From assembly GCF_001280005.1 (NCBI RefSeq), contig NZ_LGDW01000348.1, forward strand, positions 62,001 through 126,000: a DNA stretch of 64,000 bases, in the 5' to 3' direction. Position 1 is the stretch's first letter; each line of letters starts with the position of its first letter. A program made the position numbers and the translations under genes. Below, piece by piece: positions 52,744 through 63,041 of this stretch. The notes beneath the pieces were generated by a model. That model saw nothing but the letters and a program-made list of their open reading frames with translations. It was not told the origin of the DNA and ran no database searches. The stretch is from Streptomyces sp. NRRL WC-3618 (GTDB lineage Bacteria; Actinomycetota; Actinomycetes; Streptomycetales; Streptomycetaceae).

Positions 52744-53445
52744 ATGGCAACCCGGTTGCCCTCCCCTGCCCAGTCCACACCGGTGCCGCCCAGGCGGCGC
52801 TTTTTCGTACGTCTGATCGCGTGGGCCGTCGTTCTCCTGATCCCGGCGGTCATCCTCTACTCCGGGAACGACAAGCCGTCCGACGACGCCCGCGCCCCCC
52901 GGGCCGCCGTCGCGCACGCGCCGTCCGCGCCGGCCTCGCCGGACGCCGGGTCCGCGCCCAGTGCCCCGGCCGAGGCGAAGGCCGGAAAGCAGTTGCCGCG
53001 GGCACGGCCGACGCGGCTGCGCATCCCGGCCATCGGCGTGGACGCCCCCTTCGTCCCCCTCGCCATCGGTACGTCGGGCCGCCTCGATCCCCCGCCCGCC
53101 GACGACGTGAACCTGGTCGGCTGGCAGGCGAGCGGCGTGTCGCCGGGAGAGGCGGGGACCGCGATCATCGCCGGGCACGTCGACACGGCGACCGCCCCCG
53201 CGGTCTTCGCGGGGCTCAGCCAACTGGCCAAGGGCACCCGCTTCTCCGTCAACCGGTCCGACGGGCGTACGGCCGTGTTCGTGGTCGACAGTGTCGAGAC
53301 GTTCGCGAAGGACGACTTCCCCGACCAGCGCGTGTACGCCGACACCCCGCAGGCGCAGGTCCGGCTGATCACCTGCGCCGGTGTCTACGACCACACGGTG
53401 AAGGACTACAAGGACAACCTGGTCGTCTTCGCCCACCTCGTCTGA
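52744..53445 (+). CDS. class F-type sortase
   Basis: A 233-residue sortase. One N-terminal membrane anchor (FFVRLIAWAVVLLIPAVILY) is followed by an Ala/Pro/Ser linker (about 45-85) and the sortase barrel with catalytic His145 (IIAGHVDTA) and Cys211 (RLITCAG); an arginine is expected in the last strand but is not obvious. ATG 52744 follows GAGGTGGTTCCC. It is probably co-transcribed with the small secreted protein 119 bp upstream, which would be its substrate. Sortases of this group are common and poorly characterised in actinobacteria. Confidence 0.92.
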   Translation: MATRLPSPAQSTPVPPRRRFFVRLIAWAVVLLIPAVILYSGNDKPSDDARAPRAAVAHAPSAPASPDAGSAPSAPAEAKAGKQLPRARPTRLRIPAIGVDAPFVPLAIGTSGRLDPPPADDVNLVGWQASGVSPGEAGTAIIAGHVDTATAPAVFAGLSQLAKGTRFSVNRSDGRTAVFVVDSVETFAKDDFPDQRVYADTPQAQVRLITCAGVYDHTVKDYKDNLVVFAHLV

Positions 53446-53521
53446 CCCGTCGGCGTCCACCGGGAGCCCACCTGGGTGATCAGCGGTGGCGAGCCGGAAC
53501 CCCCGCTCCTAGCTTCGGCAT

Positions 53522-54601
53522 ATGACCAGACGACAGATCACCCATCTCGTATGCGCCGCCGCCGTCGTTGCCTCCGGGCTCGGCGCCGCCGCGCCGACCG
53601 ACCACCGCACGGCGCATCGGCTGCTCAAGGTCCACCGCGTGCAGCCCGGCGAATCGATCCAGCAGGCGGTGGACGCCGCACGGCCGGGGGACACCGTTGT
53701 CCTCTCCCCCGGCACCTACCGCGAGAGCGTCACCATCACCGTGTCCGACCTGACCCTGCGGAGCTCGATCGCCGGGCGCGCCGTCATCGTCCCCGGCCCG
53801 GCCTCCGCCGACAGCGCCTGCGCCAAAGCGGGCAACGGCATCTGTGTGACCGGCACCAAGAGCAGTCCCGTCAAGGGCGTCACCCTGCGCTCGCTGACGA
53901 TCCGGGACTTCACCAAGAACGGTCTGTGGGCGGCGTGGACCGACCAGCTGAAGGTCCAGTCCGTCACCGCCGAGAAGAACGGACAGTGGGGCATCGCCGA
54001 GGAGAGGTCCGTGCGCTCCGAGTTCAGCCGCAACATCGCCGAGAGCAACGGTGACGCCGGGCTCTTCGTCGCCAACACCGTCGACCGCGAGGACGGCGCC
54101 CAGGACTCCCAGGGCACCGTCATCAGTCACAACCGGCTGTCCGGCAACCGCATCGGCCTCACCGTGCGGCGGCTGCGGAACATGACCGTCGAACACAACG
54201 AGGCCACCGGGAACTGCACCGGGATGTTCGTCGTCGGCGACGAGGGCACACCGCGCGCCGGGGCGATGACCGTGCGCCGCAACTTCGTCCACACCAACAA
54301 CAAGACGTGTCCGAAGACCGCCCGGCTGCCCTTCCTGCAGGGCTCGGGCATCGTTCTCACCGGCACCGAGAAGACGCTGGTGACGAAGAACCGGGTCGTG
54401 GACAACGTGGGCACCTCCCCGCTGTCGGGCGGCATCGTGCTGTTCAAGAGCTTCGTGGGCGCCACCAGCGAGAGCAACGAGATCCGCGACAACGTGGTGC
54501 TGCGCAACAGCACGGCGGATCTCGCCGACCGGGACACCGGCAAGAACAACACCTTCCGCGGCAACACCTGCACAGTCTCCGAACCCGCCGGAATGTGCTG
54601 A
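53522..54601 (+). CDS. secreted right-handed parallel beta-helix protein
   Basis: A 359-residue exported protein (signal MTRRQITHLVCAAAVVASGL) of the pectin-lyase/NosD fold. The opening strand is QPGESIQQAVDAARPGDTV, followed by PGTYRESVTITVSDLTLR, and many short repeat turns follow (GLFVANTV, RIGLTVRRLRNMTVEHNEAT, GIVLTGTEKTLVTKNRVV). Several Cys at the C-terminus (TCTVSEPAGMC) may form disulfides. No lyase or hydrolase catalytic set is evident, so it may be a binding or structural protein. It precedes the O-methyltransferase by 56 bp. Confidence 0.88.
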   Translation: MTRRQITHLVCAAAVVASGLGAAAPTDHRTAHRLLKVHRVQPGESIQQAVDAARPGDTVVLSPGTYRESVTITVSDLTLRSSIAGRAVIVPGPASADSACAKAGNGICVTGTKSSPVKGVTLRSLTIRDFTKNGLWAAWTDQLKVQSVTAEKNGQWGIAEERSVRSEFSRNIAESNGDAGLFVANTVDREDGAQDSQGTVISHNRLSGNRIGLTVRRLRNMTVEHNEATGNCTGMFVVGDEGTPRAGAMTVRRNFVHTNNKTCPKTARLPFLQGSGIVLTGTEKTLVTKNRVVDNVGTSPLSGGIVLFKSFVGATSESNEIRDNVVLRNSTADLADRDTGKNNTFRGNTCTVSEPAGMC

Positions 54602-54657
54602 CCGAACAGCCCCCTCACACACGCACACACGGCACGACGACAGAGGCGAGGAAACAC

Positions 54658-55704
54658 ATGACGACCGTTGATCCCGCTCCGCCGGCCTCCCCCGCGCCAC
54701 CGGCGCCCATGCGGTTGCGGGAACTCGTGTTCGGGGCGGCCTGCGCCGCCGCCGTACGCGCCGCCGCCCGCCTGGGCGTCGCGGACGCTCTCGACGACAC
54801 GCCCACGACCGTCGAGGACCTGGCGGCGGCGGTGAAGACCCAGCCCCACACCCTCCGGCGGCTGCTGCGCGCCCTGACCTGCCAGGGCGTCTTCGCGGAG
54901 CGCCCCGACGGCACCTTCGTCCACACCGAGATGTCCCGGCTGCTGCGCGAGGACGATCCGCACAGCCTGCGGTACATCGCGCTGTGGTGCACCGAGCCGT
55001 GGACGTGGAACGTCTGGCCGCAGCTGGACGAGGCGGTGCGCACCGGCCGCAACGTCTTCGAGGACATGTACGACCGGGAGTTCTTCTCCTACCTCAACGA
55101 AGAGGCCCCCGAGTCGGCGTACGTGTTCAACCGGGCCATGACGACGTCCAGCGAGCAGTCCGCGCGGGACGTCGCGAACCTGCTGGAGCTGAGCGGGGTG
55201 TCCTCCGTCGCGGACATCGGCGGCGGCCAGGGCCGGGTCGTGGCGAGCCTGCTGGAGAAGCACCCTCAGATGCACGGCACGCTGCTCGACCTGCCCGGAG
55301 TGGTGGAGAACGCCGATCCCCGGCTGCGCGACGGCGGTTCGCTGGCGGCGCGCGTGAGCATCGTGGCCGGGGACTGCCGGGAGGACATCCCCGTACAGGC
55401 GGATGTGTACATCATCAAGAACATCCTGGAGTGGGACGACGACAGCACCCGCCGGGCGCTGGCGAACGTCCGCAAGGCGGCGCGGCCCGGTGCCCGGGTC
55501 GTCGTGATCGAGAACCTCGTGGACGACACGCCGTCGATGAAGTTCACGACCGCCATGGACCTGCTGCTGCTCCTCAATGTCGGCGGTGCGAAGCACACCC
55601 GGCAGAGCATGGTCGACCGGCTCACGGACGCGGGCCTGGTCATCGGTGAGATCCGTCCCGTCAACCCGTATCTGCACGCCTTCGAGTGCACCGTCCCCGA
55701 CTGA
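54658..55704 (+). CDS. SAM-dependent O-methyltransferase (acetylserotonin OMT family)
   Basis: A 348-residue two-domain O-methyltransferase. The N-terminal dimerisation/winged domain (LVFGAACAAAVRAAARLGVA; HTLRRLLRALTCQGVF) precedes a Rossmann domain with VADIGGGQGRVVASLLEKHP, LLDLPGVVE and NILEWDDD. ATG 54658 has GGCGAGGAAACAC before it. It lies at the right flank of the spore-pigment operon and is convergent with it, so it probably methylates a phenol of the pigment. A link by position only; whiE of S. coelicolor as I recall lacks such a neighbour. Confidence 0.9.
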   Translation: MTTVDPAPPASPAPPAPMRLRELVFGAACAAAVRAAARLGVADALDDTPTTVEDLAAAVKTQPHTLRRLLRALTCQGVFAERPDGTFVHTEMSRLLREDDPHSLRYIALWCTEPWTWNVWPQLDEAVRTGRNVFEDMYDREFFSYLNEEAPESAYVFNRAMTTSSEQSARDVANLLELSGVSSVADIGGGQGRVVASLLEKHPQMHGTLLDLPGVVENADPRLRDGGSLAARVSIVAGDCREDIPVQADVYIIKNILEWDDDSTRRALANVRKAARPGARVVVIENLVDDTPSMKFTTAMDLLLLLNVGGAKHTRQSMVDRLTDAGLVIGEIRPVNPYLHAFECTVPD

Positions 55705-55719
55705 TCCCCCGTCACACAC

Positions 55720-55768
55720 AAACCCCGAGGCCGGTACCGCGACATTCGCGGTACCGGCCTCGGGGTTT
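55720..55768. terminator. 22-bp perfect-stem bidirectional terminator
   Basis: The left arm 55720-55741 (AAACCCCGAGGCCGGTACCG...) and the right arm 55747-55768 are exact 22-bp complements around a 5-nt ACATT loop. The arms end in AAA and TTT, giving short U-tracts in both directions. It lies between the convergent O-methyltransferase (ends 55704) and the cyclase gene (ends 55785). Confidence 0.93.
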
Positions 55769-55784
55769 GGTGCTCAGGAACTGC

Positions 55785-56117
55785 TCAGGAGCCGGCGCCC
55801 CGCTCCCACTGGTAGAAGCAGTGGGCCATGGCGTCCTTGGGGCTGCGCCAGGTCTGCGGGTCGTACGCGGAGACGTACGCCGACAGCTTGTCGCTGATGC
55901 CCCGGAACTCCGGGTGCCCGGCCACCTTCGCGATGGCGGGCGCCGGGTCCTGGTCGGCCTCGATGAAGTGCAGGTACACGTCGCCGTACTGGAAGAGGCT
56001 GCGGCGCTTGACACCGACGAGGTGCGGGAGTTCACCGCTGTCGGAGGCGGCGAACAGGTCGGCGATCGCCGGCGCCGAGTCGGGCGCCATCCGGGCGACG
56101 ATCAGGGCGTGATGCAT
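55785..56117 (-). CDS. whiE-ORFVII: TcmI-family type II polyketide cyclase
   Basis: A 110-residue cyclase of the TcmI family (ferredoxin-like fold) with ALIVARMAPDSAPAIADLFA, LVGVKRRSLFQYGDVYLHFI and MAHCFYQWERG. It is the last gene of the pigment operon, 25 bp after the aromatase. It catalyses a late ring closure of the aromatic polyketide. The family assignment is firm, and the ring closed is inferred from whiE. Confidence 0.93.
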   Translation of the reverse strand: MHHALIVARMAPDSAPAIADLFAASDSGELPHLVGVKRRSLFQYGDVYLHFIEADQDPAPAIAKVAGHPEFRGISDKLSAYVSAYDPQTWRSPKDAMAHCFYQWERGAGS

Positions 56118-56142
56118 CGGGGGTCCTTCCTGGGCGGGTGGA

Positions 56143-56882
<740 letters not shown>

Positions 56883-56908
56883 GCGGGTGTTCTCCTTCCC
56901 GCCCGGTG

Positions 56909-58165
56909 TCACCGGGCGCGGTCGTCTCCGCGGCGCACGACCAGCGCCGCGTTGGAACCCATCAGTCCCCGGCTGAGCACCAGGGCCGTGCGCGGCTCGG
57001 CGGGGCGAGCGCTGGACATCACCAGGTCGAGGTCGTGGCAGATGTCGAACACGTTGGGGGTGGGGGGGATCAGGCGGTGCTCCATGGCGAGCACCGCGGC
57101 CGCGATGTCCAGCACGGGCGCCCCGCAGTAGGCGCGCCCGATGCCGGTCTTGGGCGCCGTGACGGGGACCTTGGAGCCGTACTCCCCGAGCGCGTCGGTG
57201 ATGGCCAGCGCTTCCGCGCGGTCCGCCTCCGGCACGCCCAGGGCGTCCGCGAACACGACGTCGATCTCCTCGGGGGCGCATCCGGCCTCGTTGAGCGCGC
57301 CCCTGATCGCGTGGGCGAGCCCCTCCCGGGACCGCTCCCAGCGGGAGGCGCCGGTGAAGGTCGCGCCGTGGCCGGCGACGGTGGCCCGGACGGGCGCCCC
57401 CCGCTCCCGGGCACGGTTCTCGTCCTCGACGACGAGCATGGCGCCACCCTCCGCCGGTACGAAACCGCAGGCGCCCGCCGTGAAGGGGCGGTAGGCGCGG
57501 GCCGGGTCCTCGACGGTGCTGAGTTCGGCGTAACCGAGCTGGCAGACCATCGAGTACGGGGCCAGGGGTGCCTCCGCGCCGCCGACGACGACCGCGCCGG
57601 TGCCGCGCCGCACGGCCCGTGCGGCGTGGGCGACGGCGTCCAGACCGCCGGCCTCGTCGCTGGCGACCACTCCGCACGGGCCCTTGAAGCCGCCGCGGAT
57701 GGAGATCTGGCCGGTGCTGGCGGCGTAGAACCAGGCGATGGACTGGTACGGGCCCACGTACCGCGATCCCTGGCCCCACAGCTTCTGGAGCTCGCGCTGC
57801 CCGAATTCGCCGCCGCCGGACCCGGCAGCGGTGACCACACCGATGTCGTAGGGCTCCGCGGGCTCGCCCCGGGCGATTCCGGCGTCGTCGAGGGCGAGCG
57901 CGGCGGCGGCCATGGCGAAGTGGCTGAACCGGTCGGTCTGGACGAGGAAACGCTCCTCGATGAGGCCGCCGGCGTCGAAGCCCCGGACCTCACCCGCGAC
58001 GCGGAGCGGCAGATGCCCGCACCCCTCACGGGTGATCCCGTCCAGGACGACGAGTCCTTCGCCGACGGCCTTCCAGTAGGAGTCGGCCCGCAGGCCGTTG
58101 GGCGCGATCACACCGATCCCGGTGATGGCCGCGCGCGGGGCGCGCCGAGTGTGCTGTGTTTTCAT
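56909..58165 (-). CDS. whiE-ORFIV: ketosynthase chain-length factor (KS-beta)
   Basis: A 418-residue chain-length factor paired with KS-alpha. The thiolase fold is clear ([43 protein letters not shown]), but the active-site cysteine position reads [12 protein letters not shown] with Glu171, so it cannot condense. Most chain-length factors carry Gln there and use it in decarboxylation; a Glu is unusual or a spore-pigment subgroup trait, which I could not check. The start overlaps the KS-alpha stop (ATGA, 58162-58165). Confidence 0.95.
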   Translation of the reverse strand: MKTQHTRRAPRAAITGIGVIAPNGLRADSYWKAVGEGLVVLDGITREGCGHLPLRVAGEVRGFDAGGLIEERFLVQTDRFSHFAMAAAALALDDAGIARGEPAEPYDIGVVTAAGSGGGEFGQRELQKLWGQGSRYVGPYQSIAWFYAASTGQISIRGGFKGPCGVVASDEAGGLDAVAHAARAVRRGTGAVVVGGAEAPLAPYSMVCQLGYAELSTVEDPARAYRPFTAGACGFVPAEGGAMLVVEDENRARERGAPVRATVAGHGATFTGASRWERSREGLAHAIRGALNEAGCAPEEIDVVFADALGVPEADRAEALAITDALGEYGSKVPVTAPKTGIGRAYCGAPVLDIAAAVLAMEHRLIPPTPNVFDICHDLDLVMSSARPAEPRTALVLSRGLMGSNAALVVRRGDDRAR

Positions 58166-59430
58166 CGAGTCCTCCCGCCCGCCCCGGTCAGCAGTACGGC
58201 CGACTGGAAGCCGCCGAATCCACTGCCGACGGAGAGCACGTTCCTGAGCTTTCGCTGACGCGCGGTGCGCGGCACGTAGTCCAGGTCGCACTCGGGGTCG
58301 GGTGTCTCGTAGTTCGCCGTCGGGGGCACCACCTGGTGCTTCAGCGCCAGGACACACGCGACGACCTCGATCGCGCCGATCGCGCCGAGTGAGTGGCCCA
58401 CCATGGATTTGATGGAGCTCATGGGTGTGTCGTAGGCGTGGGCGCCCAGGGACCGCTTCACGGCGGCCGTCTCGTGCCGGTCGTTCTGTTTGGTGCCCGA
58501 GCCGTGCGCGTTGACGTAGTCGATCAGCGTGGGGTCGAGGCGGGCCTGGTCGAGCGTGGCGTCGATCGCCCGGGCCATCTCCAGTCCCTCGCTGGTCAGA
58601 CCGGTCATGTGGTAGGCGTTGCCGAATGTGGCGTAGCCGCCGATCTCGCAGTACACGTGCGCGCCACGGGCCCGGGCGTGCTCGTACTCCTCGAGGACGA
58701 GCACCGCCGCGCCCTCGCCCATGACGAAGCCGTTGCGGCGGGCGTCGAAGGGCCGGGAGGCGTGTTCGGGGTCGTCGTTGTTGTCCGACGTCGCCTTGAT
58801 GGCGTCGAAGCACGCCATGGTGATCGGTGATATCGGCGAGTCCGCCGCGCCGGCGATGCAGATGTCGGCGCGGCCCTCCTCGATGGTGTGGAAGGCGTAG
58901 CCGACCGCGTCGATCCCGGAGGTGCAGCCGGTGGAGACCGTCTGCACCGGGCCCTGGGCACCGAACCGCTCGGCGACGACCGAGGCGAGGGTGCTCGGCG
59001 AGAACGCCCGGTGCAGCTGCGGTTCGGCGGCGCGGTGGTCCACGTCCCACCGCTGTCCGCCCTCGCTGACCCTGACGTAGTCGTGTTCCAGACGGGTGGT
59101 GCCGCCGACGGCGCTGCCCAGGGAGACCGCGACGCGCCAGGGGTCCTGGCTGCCCGCGTCGAGTCCCGAGTCGCCGACGGCTTCGGCGGCGGCGACCAGG
59201 GCGAACTGGATGTAGCGGTCGGCGTGCTGGCTCACGTCCGGGTCCAGGCCGTGCGCGAACGGGTCGAAGTCGCATTCGGCGGCGATGCGCGAGCGCAGTC
59301 CCGCCGGATCGAACAGCGTGATACCCCGGGTCGCGGTGCGGCCGCCGGCCAGGAGGTCCCAGAACGCCGTGGCGCCGGTGCCGCCGGGAGCGACCACACC
59401 GATACCGGTGACAGCCACCCGCCGGGTCAC
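58162..59430 (-). CDS. whiE-ORFIII: ketosynthase KS-alpha
   Basis: A 422-residue ketosynthase catalysing polyketide chain extension. It has the active-site Cys169 in [11 protein letters not shown], the histidines in [11 protein letters not shown] and [12 protein letters not shown], and [16 protein letters not shown] upstream. It forms a heterodimer with the chain-length factor encoded next. It starts with GTG 59430, overlapping the cupin stop by 4 bp (GTGA). Confidence 0.97.
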   Translation of the reverse strand: MTRRVAVTGIGVVAPGGTGATAFWDLLAGGRTATRGITLFDPAGLRSRIAAECDFDPFAHGLDPDVSQHADRYIQFALVAAAEAVGDSGLDAGSQDPWRVAVSLGSAVGGTTRLEHDYVRVSEGGQRWDVDHRAAEPQLHRAFSPSTLASVVAERFGAQGPVQTVSTGCTSGIDAVGYAFHTIEEGRADICIAGAADSPISPITMACFDAIKATSDNNDDPEHASRPFDARRNGFVMGEGAAVLVLEEYEHARARGAHVYCEIGGYATFGNAYHMTGLTSEGLEMARAIDATLDQARLDPTLIDYVNAHGSGTKQNDRHETAAVKRSLGAHAYDTPMSSIKSMVGHSLGAIGAIEVVACVLALKHQVVPPTANYETPDPECDLDYVPRTARQRKLRNVLSVGSGFGGFQSAVLLTGAGGRTR

Positions 59431-59909
59431 CGTATGGCCTCGCTTCGCTCGGACGGCTGTCCGTGGTCCGGAGCGAGCCGGTCCGGCCCGCCGACGGCGA
59501 ACTCCGTGCCGGGTACGGCGGTTTCGGTGACCTCCGTGTCGACGTGACCGAGGCTGGGACGGGGGGCGAGCGGGCCCAGGTGGAAGACCATGCGGGCTTC
59601 CACGTCACCGACGTTGCGGAAGCGGTGACGTACGTCGATGGGGATCAGGAGGCCCTGGTCGGGCCTGAGGGCGTGGGTCTCGCCGTCCAGGTCGACTTCG
59701 AGGGCGCCTGCGACGACGTACACGAACTCCTCGGAGTACGGGTGGTAGTGCTCGCCGATGCGCTCGCCGGGCTGGACGATCGCCAGGCCCATGAAGCCGC
59801 TGGTGGAGCCCACCGTGGCGGGCGTGAGCATCGCCCGCAGGTCGCCGCCGCGTCTGCGGTTGGGTTCTGTCTCGCTCAGGTCCACGATGCATGGGTGCTG
59901 CTTGTTCAT
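59427..59909 (-). CDS. whiE-ORFII: cupin-domain protein of the spore-pigment cluster
   Basis: A 160-residue cupin with [39 protein letters not shown] and [20 protein letters not shown]. The metal-ligand motif (H-Y-H-x-E) is intact, so it may bind a metal. ATG 59909 was chosen over GTG 59918 because of GGAGG 8 nt upstream. The role in whiE-type clusters is unknown; it may be a cyclase or oxygenase helper. Confidence 0.9.
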   Translation of the reverse strand: MNKQHPCIVDLSETEPNRRRGGDLRAMLTPATVGSTSGFMGLAIVQPGERIGEHYHPYSEEFVYVVAGALEVDLDGETHALRPDQGLLIPIDVRHRFRNVGDVEARMVFHLGPLAPRPSLGHVDTEVTETAVPGTEFAVGGPDRLAPDHGQPSERSEAIR

Positions 59910-59985
59910 GGTTGACACCTCCGGGGGTGGCAGGGACGTCGTCCGGGCCGGGTGTGGACGGCGCGGAGCGCGCCGCGGTGGTCCG

Positions 59986-61110
59986 TCAGGAACGCGCCGA
60001 GCTGCGGTCGGTGACGGGCATCATGTCGGCGTGCGACAGGAGGCGGTTGAGGTTGCGCCCCGTCTCGAGGGAGCCCTCGACACCGATCGCGGCACCGTCG
60101 AGGAGACGCTCCAACTCCGCTGCCTTCCCCGGCCCCTTGAGGCCGAGGGAGGACATGGGGTCGGCGTCGAGCTCGCTGGTGAGGTCGACGAGGCGGACAA
60201 CGATGTCATCGCGCTGGAAGACGGTGCTTCCGTACACCGGGCTCGTCGGGTCGTCGGCCGCGTCCTCGTCCTGGTGGGCGAGCAGCCGGGCCAGTTCCAT
60301 CCCGCGGCCTTCCTTGGCCGGGTAGTACAGCGCGTGCCGGCGCAGTCCGGCGGGCGCCTTCCCGCCGGCGACCACGTGGTGGACGGCCGGGAGCGCGGCC
60401 CGGGTGAAGAAGACGCGCGCCGAGTCGGGGTCGCTGAGGTCCCGGTCCTGTTCGAGGTACGGGTTGATGGCCTCCTCGACCGCCCGCACCTCGGGCTGGC
60501 GGGCGACGTGGCGGAGCGCCGCGAGGAGGTCGCCCTCGACCTCCACGGCCCGTACGACCCGGTTGCCGTGCATGAAGAGGGAGGTGCGGCGCAGCCGGGT
60601 GGTGTCGTCGACCTGCGCCTCCGGCGAGGTGTAGCCGGCCAGAAGCTCGGCGACCTTCGACTCCGAGCCCGGCTTGACGGTGAACGTGAGGGCGTGGCGT
60701 GCGACGCCGTCGCCCACGCGGGCCGCCACCTGCATGCCCTCCTTCGGCGACTTCGGGGTGAGCGGCGCGTTGGGGGTCATCTCCCGCAGGATGCTGTAGC
60801 GCATCGACCGGGTGTCCCGGACGCAGCTGTGCATCGGCCGTACGGTCTCGACGTGCTCCTCGCTGTTCACCCAGGCGAGGAAGGGCGGGGCACTCTCCCA
60901 CTCGCTGGTGATGAGCCACTGCGAGGGGTTCTCGATCGACTGGCAGAGCTGGTCACTGAGGTGGCCGGGGACCGACGCGACCTGGTTGCGCATGAGTTCG
61001 TACGCGTCAAGGAACTGCTGCTGGGCTCCTTCGTACAGGTCGAGCAGCAGGATCACCCGCAGCCTGGAGCCGTCGAACACCGACTGCGATATGCGTCCCG
61101 AGATGGTCAT
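59986..61110 (-). CDS. whiE-ORFI: SchA/CurD-domain protein of the spore-pigment cluster
   Basis: A 374-residue protein, first gene of the pigment operon. The N-terminal part (about 1-95: [40 protein letters not shown]) is an antibiotic-biosynthesis-monooxygenase-like ferredoxin fold. The rest (about 120-374) shows [60 protein letters not shown] and [10 protein letters not shown] of the SchA/CurD family, a repeat of the same fold. ATG 61110 lies behind GAGGAGAGGTGCGCC. Its chemical role is unknown. Divergent from the FAD hydroxylase with 269 bp between. Confidence 0.92.
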   Translation of the reverse strand: MTISGRISQSVFDGSRLRVILLLDLYEGAQQQFLDAYELMRNQVASVPGHLSDQLCQSIENPSQWLITSEWESAPPFLAWVNSEEHVETVRPMHSCVRDTRSMRYSILREMTPNAPLTPKSPKEGMQVAARVGDGVARHALTFTVKPGSESKVAELLAGYTSPEAQVDDTTRLRRTSLFMHGNRVVRAVEVEGDLLAALRHVARQPEVRAVEEAINPYLEQDRDLSDPDSARVFFTRAALPAVHHVVAGGKAPAGLRRHALYYPAKEGRGMELARLLAHQDEDAADDPTSPVYGSTVFQRDDIVVRLVDLTSELDADPMSSLGLKGPGKAAELERLLDGAAIGVEGSLETGRNLNRLLSHADMMPVTDRSSARS

Positions 61111-61379
61111 CCGGCGCACCTCTCCTCTTCGTCGTGTAAGGCCTTCGTCGTGGAAGGCGGGCAGCGACCGTCGTGGCCGAAGCCGGGCCGCCATGAGCCG
61201 ATAGTTGACGCGAGTCGCCCGGTCCGCGACTCCCACGGGGTCGGGCGGGTGAACCGTGCGCCATCCGGGTGCCCCCGGCGGGCGGAACGGCCCCCGGAGA
61301 TGCACTGTGCAGGGGCGACCCATCGCTGACCCGCGTCCCGGCAGAGACCGCGGAGACCGGCAGACACTGGAGGCATTCA
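61111..61379. promoter_or_regulatory. divergent promoter region of the spore-pigment cluster
   Basis: 269 bp between the divergent whiE-ORFI-like gene and the ORFVIII-like hydroxylase. In S. coelicolor this position holds two developmental promoters (whiEP1 and whiEP2, the latter needing sigma-F), as I recall. I see no match that I would call a promoter box here. GGAGG (61370-61374) serves the hydroxylase. Confidence 0.5.
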
Positions 61380-63041
61380 ATGAACCGCGCGGAAGAGGCC
61401 GACGGCACTGGCGGCCACCACACACCCGTCCTGATCGTCGGCGGCTCCCTGGTGGGCCTGTCCACCTCCCTGTTCCTCGGCCGCCTGGGCGTGCCGCACA
61501 CGCTCGTGGAGCGCCACTCGGGCACCTCGGTCCATCCACGGGGGCGCGGGAACAACGTGCGCACCATGGAGTTGTTCCGGGTGGCCGGGGTGGAGCGGCG
61601 CATCGAGGAGGCGGCGTCGGTCCTGGCGGACAACCACGGCATCCTGCAGACGCCGAGCCTGGTGGGCGACGTGGGCGAGTGGCTGTTCAAGGAGATCGAC
61701 CCGGGCGGCGGACTCGCCCGCTTCAGCCCCAGCGGCTGGTGCCTGTGCAGCCAGAACGACCTGGAACCGGTGCTGCTGGAGAGCGCGCGGGCGCAGGGCG
61801 GCGATCTGCGGTTCTCGACCGAGCTGATGTCGTTCGAGCAGGACTCCGAGGGGGTGACCGCGAGGGTCAAGAGCCGGGAGACCGGCGAGCACACCACCAT
61901 CCGGGCGGACTATCTCGTCGCGGCGGACGGTCCGCGCAGCCCCATCCGGGAGCAGTTGGGTATCGGGCAGAGCGGCCCGGGCGACCTGTTCCACAACGTG
62001 AGCATCACCTTCACCTCGCGCGGCCTCGCGGATGTGGTCGGCGACCGGCGTTTCATCGTCTGCTACCTGACCAGCCCGGACGCCGACGGCGCTCTGCTGC
62101 CGGTCGACAACCGGGAGCGCTGGGTGTTCCACGCGCCCTGGCACCCCGAACACGGCGAGACGCTGGAGGAGTTCACCGACGAGCGGTGCCGGGACCACAT
62201 CCGGCGGGCGGTCGGCGTACCGGACCTGGACGTGGAGATCACCGGCCGGGCCCCCTGGCACGCGGCCGAGCGGGTCGCCGAACGGTACGCGGACCGCAGG
62301 GTGTTCCTCGCCGGCGACTCCGCCCACGAGATGTCCCCCACCGGGGCCTTCGGCTCCAACACCGGTATCCAGGACGCCCACAACCTCGCCTGGAAGCTGG
62401 CCGCCGTGCTGGGCGGCTGGGCGGGTCCCGGTCTGCTGGCGTCGTACGACCTGGAGCGCCGGCCCGTCGCGGAGGCGACGAGCGCCCGTGCCTCCTCGCG
62501 GTCGGTGGAGCACAGCCACCCCGGGTACACGCCCACTCCCGGAGCCGGCGGCCCCGGCGGCCGCAAGGGCGGCATCCTCAACGTGGCCCTCGGCTACCGC
62601 TATCCGCGGGGCGCGGTCCTGGGCGCGGACACGGCGGTGCCGGTCGTGCCCGAGGGCGTGCGGCTGACGGGCGAGCCCGGGAGCCGTGCTCCGCACCTGT
62701 GGCTGAACCGCGCCGGCACCCGGATCTCCACGCTCGACCTGTACGAGGGCTCACTGGTGCTCCTCAGCTCGGCGGGCGCCTCCTGCGGCTGGCACGACGC
62801 GGCGGCAGAGGTCGCGCGGCAGCTGGCGGTGCCGCTCGACTCGTACCGGATCGGCAGCGGTCCGGACGCGGAGTTGTCCTGCGCGAGCGACCAGGAGTGG
62901 GCGGACGTCCACGGCGTCACGGTGGACGGAGCGGTACTGGTCCGCCCCGACGGCTTCGTGGCGTGGCGCTCCGAAGGGCCGGCGGATGACGCCGGTGCGG
63001 CGCTGCGGGAGGCGCTTGCGGTGGTGCTGGACCGGGGGTGA
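61380..63041 (+). CDS. whiE-ORFVIII: FAD-dependent polyketide hydroxylase
   Basis: A 553-residue PHBH-type flavoprotein monooxygenase that hydroxylates the aromatic pigment precursor. Motifs are VLIVGGSLVGLSTSLFLGRL (FAD, near residue 19), AADGPRSPIREQ (DG motif) and VFLAGDSAHEMSPTGAFGSN (GD motif), followed by IQDAHNLAWKL. A thioredoxin-like C-terminal domain extends to the end as in aromatic polyketide hydroxylases. ATG 61380 is preceded by CTGGAGGC. It is transcribed divergently from the rest, like whiE-ORFVIII in S. coelicolor. Confidence 0.95.
   Translation: MNRAEEADGTGGHHTPVLIVGGSLVGLSTSLFLGRLGVPHTLVERHSGTSVHPRGRGNNVRTMELFRVAGVERRIEEAASVLADNHGILQTPSLVGDVGEWLFKEIDPGGGLARFSPSGWCLCSQNDLEPVLLESARAQGGDLRFSTELMSFEQDSEGVTARVKSRETGEHTTIRADYLVAADGPRSPIREQLGIGQSGPGDLFHNVSITFTSRGLADVVGDRRFIVCYLTSPDADGALLPVDNRERWVFHAPWHPEHGETLEEFTDERCRDHIRRAVGVPDLDVEITGRAPWHAAERVAERYADRRVFLAGDSAHEMSPTGAFGSNTGIQDAHNLAWKLAAVLGGWAGPGLLASYDLERRPVAEATSARASSRSVEHSHPGYTPTPGAGGPGGRKGGILNVALGYRYPRGAVLGADTAVPVVPEGVRLTGEPGSRAPHLWLNRAGTRISTLDLYEGSLVLLSSAGASCGWHDAAAEVARQLAVPLDSYRIGSGPDAELSCASDQEWADVHGVTVDGAVLVRPDGFVAWRSEGPADDAGAALREALAVVLDRG

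Noticed and set aside
56909..59608. 899-codon minus-strand frame joined through the KS genes
   Set aside because: Only the first 418 codons from 58165 are the chain-length factor. The upstream part is a shifted reading of KS-alpha.
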